A program made the translations under genes and the position numbers. DNA of 5,971 nt. Source: Thermoplasmata archaeon. GTDB taxonomy: Archaea; Thermoplasmatota; B47-G6; B47-G6B; 47-G6. The notes beneath the pieces were generated by a model, which did not search any database, was not told the DNA's origin, and was given only the letters and a program-made list of their open reading frames with translations. The stretch covers positions 1 to 5,971 of the forward strand of contig QMTT01000065.1 of assembly GCA_003663565.1 (NCBI GenBank), in the 5' to 3' direction. This document shows, piece by piece, positions 1 to 5,273 of the stretch (the stretch's first letter is position 1; each line of letters begins with the position of its first letter).

Positions 1-1139
1 AGGTATCTTGGAAGGTCATGGTTATCAAGGAAATTGACAAGCAGATAGTCATAGGATAAGTCATTTAATTCTGTAATAAGCTCGTGATCTAGCATACTGA
101 AGGGCTTGTTATGAGCAAAAACCTCAACGATCACACTCCTTAGGGGTATGTTCAAAATAGCTATTCCTCCAGTCCTTTGGAGCCTCACTGCGTCCCAGTA
201 TAAAAGTGAACCTCGGACTGATGTGATATACCACTCAGCGTATCCGAAGATAGGAGCAACCTTTAGGGCTTCAGAATAGTAGCTTCTCAGCCACATAGGA
301 TCCATATGTTTTGCTGCATCAATGCGTACTCCTAAAGAGCCGTTCATTATCCACATCTTAAGAGAACTTTTCAGTATCCAATCCACAGTATTGTTCATCT
401 GATTTAGATCAGCGAGACCAAAAAGGTTTTTATATCTGGTATTCCATGGAATATCCCACTCTGAGCTTCCTATGTCACCGTTGTGATGGAAATACCCCTC
501 ACGGCTTCCTTCGTAATGGTTATATTTGTACCTGTCTGCTATGTATGCCGCGATGTACTTTCCGTTGTAGTATAAGGCCCCATATTCTCCTATACTTGAA
601 GGATTTGTATGATTTGGAACAACGTCTATTATGACTGCAATTCCTCTATTACGGGCTTCTTTACAGAGTCTTTTGAAGTCCTCCCATGTACCAAAATGCT
701 CGTCTGGTTTCGTGTAGTCTTTCGGCCAGTAACCATGATAGGGTGCTACGGATCCTATAAGCTTATCTACGTTATCGAAGGGAGGAGATATCCATATGGC
801 TCCTATTCCAAGATCTTTTAAGTAGTCAAGTTTAGCCATAATACCCTCGAAATCTCCTCCATGGTATTTGTAAAGACTCTTGGGATTGTAATATGGCTCG
901 TTGTTTTCTGGATTTCCATCGTAAAATCTGTCAGTTACTATTTGATATATGACAGATTTATAAGGGTTATATACAAACGTTATTTCAGAATATTGCTCTA
1001 GCCCGGTCTCAATGTTAGTTCGGGTTCTTAGGATCTCCACTATAAAAAACGTTGACGATACAATTATCAATACTACGAGGGCTACTACAATAACTTTTTT
1101 AGTACTCAATCGTCCCAGCATAGTGATCACGTTCTTCAT
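1..1139 (-). CDS. Membrane-anchored GH13 alpha-glucan enzyme, CGTase/alpha-amylase-like (3' end outside window)
   Basis: An uninterrupted reverse frame of 379 codons runs from ATG at 1139 off the left edge. Residues 1-15 are basic and 16-37 form one strong hydrophobic segment with no lipobox cysteine and no clear cleavage site, so I infer an N-terminal anchor with the enzyme outside the cell. A GH13 barrel starts near residue 60 (VIYQIVTDRFYDG). Region I is DVVPNH 172-177; domain B follows; region II is GVRIDAAKH 270-278 with nucleophile D274; region III is AEWY with acid/base E302; region IV is FLDNHD 370-375 with D375. Ca-ligand equivalents N176, D244 and H278 are present. KNLFGLADLN (237-246) aligns with the CGTase segment carrying the central aromatic residue, here F240, which favours a cyclodextrin glucanotransferase-like enzyme over a plain alpha-amylase. 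The barrel end and C-terminal domains are missing, so specificity is unsettled. ATG at 1121 is an alternative start, but the 1139 start fits the promoter spacing. It is divergent from the purine operon. Confidence 0.93.
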   Translation of the reverse strand, partial: MKNVITMLGRLSTKKVIVVALVVLIIVSSTFFIVEILRTRTNIETGLEQYSEITFVYNPYKSVIYQIVTDRFYDGNPENNEPYYNPKSLYKYHGGDFEGIMAKLDYLKDLGIGAIWISPPFDNVDKLIGSVAPYHGYWPKDYTKPDEHFGTWEDFKRLCKEARNRGIAVIIDVVPNHTNPSSIGEYGALYYNGKYIAAYIADRYKYNHYEGSREGYFHHNGDIGSSEWDIPWNTRYKNLFGLADLNQMNNTVDWILKSSLKMWIMNGSLGVRIDAAKHMDPMWLRSYYSEALKVAPIFGYAEWYITSVRGSLLYWDAVRLQRTGGIAILNIPLRSVIVEVFAHNKPFSMLDHELITELNDLSYDYLLVNFLDNHDLPRY

Positions 1140-1160
1140 GGGGCCTTAACTAAAGAAACG

Positions 1161-1168
1161 ATTATAAG
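1161..1168 (-). promoter_or_regulatory. TATA box of the GH13 gene, leaderless-type promoter
   Basis: Read on the minus strand this is CTTATAAT. Its centre lies about 25 bp before the ATG at 1139, the usual archaeal TATA-to-transcription-start distance, so transcription should begin at or next to the start codon. No Shine-Dalgarno-like sequence lies between it and the ATG (the bases there read GTTAAGGCCCC), in keeping with a leaderless mRNA. Inferred from spacing and sequence only. Confidence 0.6.
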
Positions 1169-1228
1169 TTAAGAGATTTCGTAAGCGGTTATTTTAGGTT
1201 TTCCAATTCTTCGTCCTTGTAAGCCCTG

Positions 1229-1268
1229 TTTTGTGAACAATAATTATGTGTTTTGTATACAAATAATT
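1229..1268. promoter_or_regulatory. Two tandem palindromic boxes, candidate operator
   Basis: TTTTGTGAACAATAATT (1229-1245) is repeated as TTTTGTATACAAATAATT (1251-1268). Each copy holds a palindrome: TTGTGAACAA at 1231-1240 (perfect TTGT/ACAA arms) and TTTGTATACAAA at 1252-1263 (perfect over 12 bp). Their centres are 22 bp apart, about two helical turns, so two dimers would sit on the same face of the DNA. The pair lies about 30 bp upstream of the purC TATA box and about 60 bp upstream of the GH13 TATA box, within the divergent region. I infer a binding site for a homodimeric transcription factor; which gene it controls, and the factor itself, cannot be told from the window. Confidence 0.5.
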
Positions 1269-1287
1269 TTAAAAATAAATGATTTAA

Positions 1288-1330
1288 CTTGTAATCTTTA
1301 TACATCAAATTGAAAAACAAAGCTTACAAG
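1288..1330. repeat. Inverted repeat CTTGTAA/TTACAAG bracketing the purC promoter
   Basis: CTTGTAA at 1288-1294 and its reverse complement TTACAAG at 1324-1330 have 29 bp between them, enclosing the purC TATA box and the inferred transcription start. A further copy, CTTGTAAGC at 1216-1224, is the exact inverse of GCTTACAAG at 1322-1330. The core TTGTA/TACAA resembles the arms of the palindromic boxes upstream, so these may be extra half-sites. Seven bases in AT-rich DNA can also arise by chance. Confidence 0.3.
1296..1303 (+). promoter_or_regulatory. TATA box of the purC-purS-purQ-purL-purF operon
   Basis: CTTTATAC is the best archaeal TATA match upstream of purC. A start of transcription about 22-25 bp downstream would fall near 1325, giving a leader of about 20 nt that carries the purC Shine-Dalgarno. 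Such a short leader leaves no room for a riboswitch or attenuator. The AT-rich run at 1261-1280 offers weaker alternatives. Confidence 0.5.
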
Positions 1331-1331
1331 A

Positions 1332-1336
1332 GAGGT
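1332..1336 (+). promoter_or_regulatory. purC ribosome binding site
   Basis: GAGGT, complementary to the archaeal 16S rRNA tail, lies 8 nt before the ATG at 1345 and supports that start codon. It also shows that the operon is translated from a leadered mRNA, unlike the divergent GH13 gene. Confidence 0.65.
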
Positions 1337-1344
1337 CATATACT

Positions 1345-2052
1345 ATGAGCTCTAGTCATATAATATATGAAGGAAAGGCAAAAATTGTTAAAATAATAGG
1401 AGATACTGCAGAAATGATGTTTAAAGACACTCTTACAGCTTTTAATGGCAGAAAAAAGGCGTCATTTGATGGTAAAGGGGCTATAAATGCAGAAATATCT
1501 TATATACTCTTCAGTTGTCTTGAAAAACATGGAATTAAAACACATCTTATATCGCGAAAAGATGAGAGAACTCTTATTGTTAGGAGACTTGACATGATAC
1601 CACTTGAAGTCGTAGTTAGAAATTATGTTGCCGGAAGTTTAAAGAAAAGAGTGCAATTAAAAGAGAAAACTAAACTTCCATTTCCCATAGTAGAGCTATA
1701 CTATAAAAATGATGAGTTAGGAGATCCATTGATAAATCACTATCATGCGAGGCTTTATGGTATAAAAGAAGATATACTAAAGGAAATTGAAAAAAAGGCG
1801 CTTAAAGTAAATGAAGTCTTAACGGAAGTCCTTGATAATGTAGGTATAATACTTGCGGACTTTAAGCTGGAATTTGGATATGACATAGAAGGAACTATTG
1901 TTTTAGGAGATGAGATAAGTCCCGACACGTGTAGGTTTTGGGATAAAAAGACTCTGAAGTCTCTTGATAAGGATGTGTTCAGGTTCGATCTAGGAGACGT
2001 TAAAGATGCATATCTTAAGGCACTGGAGAGGATAAGGAATGTCGAAATATAG
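1345..2052 (+). CDS. purC: SAICAR synthetase (phosphoribosylaminoimidazole-succinocarboxamide synthase)
   Basis: This cytosolic enzyme joins aspartate to CAIR using ATP, giving SAICAR in de novo purine synthesis. The 235-residue product matches the usual family length of about 230-240. Motifs in order: YEGKAK (8-13) in the ATP-binding N-terminal lobe; AFNGRKK (32-38) followed by GKG (43-45); PLEVVVRNYVAGSL (86-99), the substrate/nucleotide core; DPLIN (127-131); ILADFKLEFG (169-178); and GDEISPDTCRFWD (188-200), equivalent to the bacterial GDEFSPDGSRLWD motif. The ATG at 1345 is preceded by GAGGT at good spacing. It is first in the operon and its 3' end overlaps purS by 14 bp, so the two are probably translationally coupled. 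Its DNA is clearly more AT-rich than purL: hand counts of sampled 60-base rows gave about 32-35% GC against about 47%. Identification is firm. Confidence 0.97.
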   Translation: MSSSHIIYEGKAKIVKIIGDTAEMMFKDTLTAFNGRKKASFDGKGAINAEISYILFSCLEKHGIKTHLISRKDERTLIVRRLDMIPLEVVVRNYVAGSLKKRVQLKEKTKLPFPIVELYYKNDELGDPLINHYHARLYGIKEDILKEIEKKALKVNEVLTEVLDNVGIILADFKLEFGYDIEGTIVLGDEISPDTCRFWDKKTLKSLDKDVFRFDLGDVKDAYLKALERIRNVEI

Positions 2053-2284
2053 GGCTAAAATATACATCACCCTAAAGAATGGGATCCTTGACGCGGAAGG
2101 AGAGACCGTAAAGAAGGCCTTGAACTCATTAGGCTTTGATGCCCTGAACGTCAGATCTGGGAAAATGTATGTTATCGAGTTCAATTGCGATGAAGATCCT
2201 AAAAATGTTGTTGAAAAAATGTGTAAACAACTCTTGGCAAATCCTGTAGTCAATAACTATTATTATGAGTTGGAGGAGCTCTAA
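2039..2284 (+). CDS. purS: FGAM synthetase subunit PurS
   Basis: PurS is a small protein that brings together PurL and PurQ in the FGAM synthetase complex and helps ammonia pass from the glutaminase to the synthetase site. The 81-residue product has the normal PurS length and pattern: a beta strand with KIYITLKNGILDAEGETVKKAL (segments within 7-27), then the V-R-S-GK-M turn (38-43), a second strand YVIEF, and the helix with MCKQLLANPVV ending in YYYELEEL. It starts inside purC with a 14-bp overlap; GGAGAGGAT at 2025-2033 gives a ribosome binding site about 7-10 nt before the ATG. Its stop codon is one base before purQ. No odd features seen. Confidence 0.94.
   Translation: MSKYRAKIYITLKNGILDAEGETVKKALNSLGFDALNVRSGKMYVIEFNCDEDPKNVVEKMCKQLLANPVVNNYYYELEEL
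2272..2276 (+). promoter_or_regulatory. purQ ribosome binding site, fixes the start
   Basis: GGAGG inside the end of purS sits 9 nt before the ATG at 2286. An in-frame ATG at 2265 lies upstream of this site and has no Shine-Dalgarno of its own; the seven extra residues it would add do not resemble PurQ, whose family begins with the hydrophobic strand AIVIGIPVYPG. The 2286 start is therefore preferred. Confidence 0.7.
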
Positions 2285-2285
2285 G

Positions 2286-2969
2286 ATGGCAATAGTCATC
2301 GGCATCCCTGTATATCCAGGAACGAACTGTGATTTTGACGTTTATAAAGCCATTAAATTAGCAGGAGCAATTCCTAAGAGAATCTGGTATAAAGATTATG
2401 AAGAAATAAAGAAAGTAGATGCTGTTGTGATTCCTGGTGGTTTTTCATATGCAGATTACATACGTGCAGGAGCCATAGCAGCTAGGACAAAGATGACTGA
2501 AATCATAAAGGAACTAGGAGCCAATGGAATGCCCATTTTAGGAATATGTAATGGTTTTCAGATTCTCGTCGAGTCTGGAATTCTTCCAGGAGCCCTTGCA
2601 GTTAACAAGAATGCAAGGTTTATCTGCAGATGGGTTCATCTTAAGGTCCTCCGTATTGATACGCCGTTTACACAACTTTACGCGGAAGGGGAAATCATAA
2701 AAATGCCAATAGCACACATGGAGGGAAGATATGTTCCCGGAGAAGGATTCTCTGATGACCTGATAGTTCTTCAATATTCAGATCGTAAGGGAAACGTGAA
2801 CGATGAATCAAATCCAAATGGCTCTTACAAGAACATTGCTGGAATAGTTAACAGAGAAGGAAACATAATGGGGCTTATGCCTCATCCTGAAAGGGCTTCG
2901 GAGAGGATTCTTGGTGGGAATGATGGCCTTAGGATGTTCAAGGCTCTCATAGACTATTTAAAAAGGTGA
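2286..2969 (+). CDS. purQ: FGAM synthetase glutaminase subunit PurQ
   Basis: PurQ is the class I (triad) glutamine amidotransferase subunit of FGAM synthetase; it hydrolyses glutamine and hands ammonia to PurL. The 227-residue product has the usual length. Visible motifs: N-terminal strand with YPGTNCDFD (10-18); the oxyanion-strand region VVIPGGFSYADYIRAGAIAA (47-66); the nucleophile elbow GICNGFQIL with C88; RFICRWV (111-117); PIAHMEGRY (141-149); and MPHPERASE with H200 and E202 completing the Cys-His-Glu triad. The start at 2286 is chosen from the GGAGG site and the family N-terminus. The gene begins one base after purS and its stop TGA lies within the purL ribosome binding site, so purS, purQ and purL are probably made in step. 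All catalytic residues are intact. Confidence 0.97.
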   Translation: MAIVIGIPVYPGTNCDFDVYKAIKLAGAIPKRIWYKDYEEIKKVDAVVIPGGFSYADYIRAGAIAARTKMTEIIKELGANGMPILGICNGFQILVESGILPGALAVNKNARFICRWVHLKVLRIDTPFTQLYAEGEIIKMPIAHMEGRYVPGEGFSDDLIVLQYSDRKGNVNDESNPNGSYKNIAGIVNREGNIMGLMPHPERASERILGGNDGLRMFKALIDYLKR

Positions 2970-2971
2970 TC
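2965..2971 (+). promoter_or_regulatory. purL ribosome binding site overlapping the purQ stop
   Basis: GGTGATC contains the purQ stop codon (TGA at 2967-2969) and stands 5 nt before the purL ATG at 2977. A ribosome ending purQ would be placed directly on the purL start, which suggests translational coupling of the two partner subunits. Confidence 0.7.
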
Positions 2972-2976
2972 ATTAA

Positions 2977-5145
2977 ATGATCCAATACGCAGTTAGGAAT
3001 ATTAATGAACAAGAGAAAAAAATCATAATAAAGAGGCTAGGAAGAGAGCCAAATGATGTTGAATGGGCAATGATAGATGTTATGTGGAGTGAGCACATAT
3101 CATACAAGTCATCACGAGCTTTCATAAAGAAGTACCTTAGGTCAAGTGGAAGACACGTCATTGTAGGTCCTGGTCAGGATGCGGGTGTCATAGAGCTTGC
3201 TAAGAACTTATACGTCGCCTTTAAGATTGAAAGTCATAATCATCCATCAGCTGTTGATCCATATGGTGGTGCTTCCACTGGTATTGGAGGTATAGTTAGG
3301 GATATTTTAAGCATGGGTGCCCAGCCCATAGCCCTCTTGGATTCGCTTCACTTTGGGGATCCTGAGAAAAGGCGAACATGGTTTCATATTTTAGGTGTTG
3401 TCAAAGGTATATCAGATTATGGGAATAGGATTGGCGTTCCCACGGTAGGTGGAGAGACGAAGTTCTCCTCGTGCTATAACGATAATCCTCTGGTTAATGT
3501 TGCATGTGTTGGGGTTGTTAAAAAAATAGTTCCAAGTGTACTATCGAAGGTCGGTGCTGTTCTCGTTCTCTACGGAAATAGGACTGGTAGGGATGGAATA
3601 CATGGTGTGAGTTTTGCCTCTGAAACACTTGATGATGAATCCATAGAGGAGGACAGAAGTGCTGTTCAAATAGGGGACCCACTTACAGAGAAACTGCTGA
3701 TAGAGGCTTCGATGGAAATGTTCAACAGAGATCTAGCATATGCTCTAAAGGACCTCGGCGGTGGTGGGATAACATGTGCAGTATCTGAAATGGTTGGAAA
3801 AGGCGGCATAGGAGCAATCATAGATCTAGACAAGGTTCCATTGAGAGAGGAGAATATGAGCCCTTATGAGATACTTATATCTGAGTCCCAAGAGAGGATG
3901 TTACTTGCGACTGACAGGGAACATCTGAGAGATGTCCTTTCAATACTTGAAAAGTACGACCTTCAATGGGCAATCATAGGGAAGAGCATTCCAGAAAGAA
4001 GGATAATAGTTAAATACAAAGGAAAAGAGATAGCAAACCTACCAGTAGAAATATTAACGGATGTGCCTATACAGAGGCATCCTATAAAGCCTAGGAAAAC
4101 TAGCCCAGACAAGTACACCGTGGAGTTCACACCACCTCCGCTGGAAGAGGCCCTTATAAAGGTTTTGGGTAGCCCAAATGTGTCCTCTAAGGAGTGGATA
4201 TATGAACAATATGACTTCGAAGTTCAGACAAGGACTGTCATCAAGCCTGGTGCTGATGCCGCCGTTCTAAAGATCTCGGAGGACATTGGGGTAGCACTCA
4301 CTTTAGATAGCTGTGCTGATTATGCTTCAATAGATCCTTACGAAGGTGCTAAAGGGGCTGTAGCAGAAGCATATAGAAATGTCATATCTGTTGGAGGAGA
4401 ACCGTTGGCAATAGTTGATAACATAAATGCCGGAGACCCAAACAACGTGAGCTCATACTGGGCTTTTCATGAGACTATCAGAGGGCTTGGAAATGCTGCA
4501 AGAGCTCTTTCTCTACCTATCGTGGGGGGGAACGTAAGCTTCTACAACGAGTCCTCTAAAGGAGCTATATGGCCCACATTGGTCGTGTGTATGTTGGGTA
4601 GAGTTCATATGGATAACGTAATCACGCCCTCACTTAAGAGCGGTAATAGTTGCCTTATACTTGTAGGAGAGACCTATGAAGAGCTTGGCGGAAGCGAATA
4701 TTTGAAGGTTCTTGGTCTTCATGGGCAGGGAAAAGTGCCAAAGGTCAGATATAAAGAGGAAAAATTGAATGGAAAACGTGTCATAAAAGCAATAACAAAA
4801 GGTCTTGTGCTGTCAGTTCATGATATCTCAGATGGAGGGTTAATTATTGCCCTTGCGGAGATGGCAATATTTGGAAATAGAGGTATTGAGGCTCGTGTAA
4901 AGTCCGATCTAAGAGGAGATGTCTTCGCATTTTCTGAGTCACATGCTAGATATGTACTGGAAGTGCCCCAAGAGCACATCGAGGATGTTTTGAGAATTAC
5001 TAAAGGGAGGGTCATAGGAAGGACTACAAACACGAGTTCATTCTACTTTGAAGTTAATAACTTCAGTGTAGATGTACCCATAAAGAGGCTTAAGGAAACG
5101 TATGCTAGAGGTGTATCACTTATGGGGAAAGATCAGTTTATATAA
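2977..5145 (+). CDS. purL: FGAM synthetase large (ATPase) subunit PurL, small-type
   Basis: PurL converts FGAR to FGAM with ATP and ammonia supplied by PurQ. At 722 residues it is the small PurL used with separate PurS and PurQ, not the roughly 1,300-residue fused form. It shows the duplicated AIRS/PurM-like fold. First half: WSEHISYKSS (37-46) with H40 as the conserved active-site His; GPGQDAG (64-70); ESHNHPSAVDPYGGASTGIGG (within 85-105); GVPTVGGETKF (153-163); DLGGGGITCA (259-268); SPYEILISESQERML (295-309). Second half: PGADAAV (424-430); DPYEGAKGAVAEAYRN (453-468); PIVGGNVSFYNES (514-526); SVHDISDGGL (613-622); SESHARYVLEV (653-663). The usual WSEHC cysteine is isoleucine here (I41). 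The start is fixed by GGTGATC 5 nt upstream. A run of seven G at 4524-4530 encodes part of GGNV and the frame is intact. PurS and PurQ directly upstream complete the complex. Confidence 0.98.
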   Translation: MIQYAVRNINEQEKKIIIKRLGREPNDVEWAMIDVMWSEHISYKSSRAFIKKYLRSSGRHVIVGPGQDAGVIELAKNLYVAFKIESHNHPSAVDPYGGASTGIGGIVRDILSMGAQPIALLDSLHFGDPEKRRTWFHILGVVKGISDYGNRIGVPTVGGETKFSSCYNDNPLVNVACVGVVKKIVPSVLSKVGAVLVLYGNRTGRDGIHGVSFASETLDDESIEEDRSAVQIGDPLTEKLLIEASMEMFNRDLAYALKDLGGGGITCAVSEMVGKGGIGAIIDLDKVPLREENMSPYEILISESQERMLLATDREHLRDVLSILEKYDLQWAIIGKSIPERRIIVKYKGKEIANLPVEILTDVPIQRHPIKPRKTSPDKYTVEFTPPPLEEALIKVLGSPNVSSKEWIYEQYDFEVQTRTVIKPGADAAVLKISEDIGVALTLDSCADYASIDPYEGAKGAVAEAYRNVISVGGEPLAIVDNINAGDPNNVSSYWAFHETIRGLGNAARALSLPIVGGNVSFYNESSKGAIWPTLVVCMLGRVHMDNVITPSLKSGNSCLILVGETYEELGGSEYLKVLGLHGQGKVPKVRYKEEKLNGKRVIKAITKGLVLSVHDISDGGLIIALAEMAIFGNRGIEARVKSDLRGDVFAFSESHARYVLEVPQEHIEDVLRITKGRVIGRTTNTSSFYFEVNNFSVDVPIKRLKETYARGVSLMGKDQFI

Positions 5146-5273
5146 GCTCTTATGGGTGGCTCAGAAGTCATTAAAGCTCAATATTCCTCTGAGTTCATTG
5201 AAGTGTAAGTCATTGCCCTCATCTCGTCCAGGGAAGCTCTACAAGGCTTGCGTCTTAAATATGGTGATTAAAT
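5146..5273 (+). other. 128-bp purL-purF spacer
   Basis: This is the only real gap in the operon. I see no convincing TATA box at a useful distance: CTTAAATA at 5254-5261 is only about 12 bp before the purF ATG, so a transcript from it would start inside purF. There is no T-rich terminator. A weak inverted repeat CTCAGA/TCTGAG (5160-5165 and 5188-5193, 22-nt loop) is present. The purL frame continues after its stop as an 18-codon reading frame at 5152-5208 without a ribosome binding site. purF is therefore most likely read through from upstream. Confidence 0.4.
5263..5268 (+). promoter_or_regulatory. purF ribosome binding site, fixes the start
   Basis: GGTGAT stands 5 nt before the ATG at 5274, the same arrangement as at purL. 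An in-frame TGA at 5265-5267 rules out any earlier start, and the next candidate (GTG at 5301) has no such site, so the protein begins at 5274. Confidence 0.7.

Noticed and set aside
446..821. Two short plus-strand open frames (446-634 and 609-821)
   Set aside because: They lie antisense to the GH13 gene, whose reverse frame carries all four conserved GH13 regions; their products are Cys/Tyr-rich, resemble no family, and have no ribosome binding site.
1140..1344. Riboswitch, tRNA or CRISPR in the intergenic region
   Set aside because: The inferred purC leader is only about 20 nt, no cloverleaf is visible, and the two repeats are too few and too short for a CRISPR array.
1990..2253. 87-codon minus-strand open frame across the purC-purS junction
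   Set aside because: It is antisense to two clear genes and has no family features.
2538..3161. Minus-strand open frames at 2538-2774 and 2973-3161
   Set aside because: They are shadows of purQ and the 5' end of purL, which have intact catalytic motifs.
4818..5033. 71-codon minus-strand open frame
   Set aside because: It is antisense to the conserved C-terminal region of purL and shows no recognisable protein features.
5160..5193. CTCAGA/TCTGAG inverted repeat as a terminator
   Set aside because: Six base pairs around a 22-nt loop with no T-run is too weak, and purF downstream belongs to the same operon.
5152..5208. 18-codon frame after purL as a small gene
   Set aside because: It has no Shine-Dalgarno, no recognisable peptide, and is short enough to be chance.
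5254..5261. CTTAAATA as a TATA box for purF
   Set aside because: It is only about 12 bp before the start codon, so transcription would begin inside the gene.
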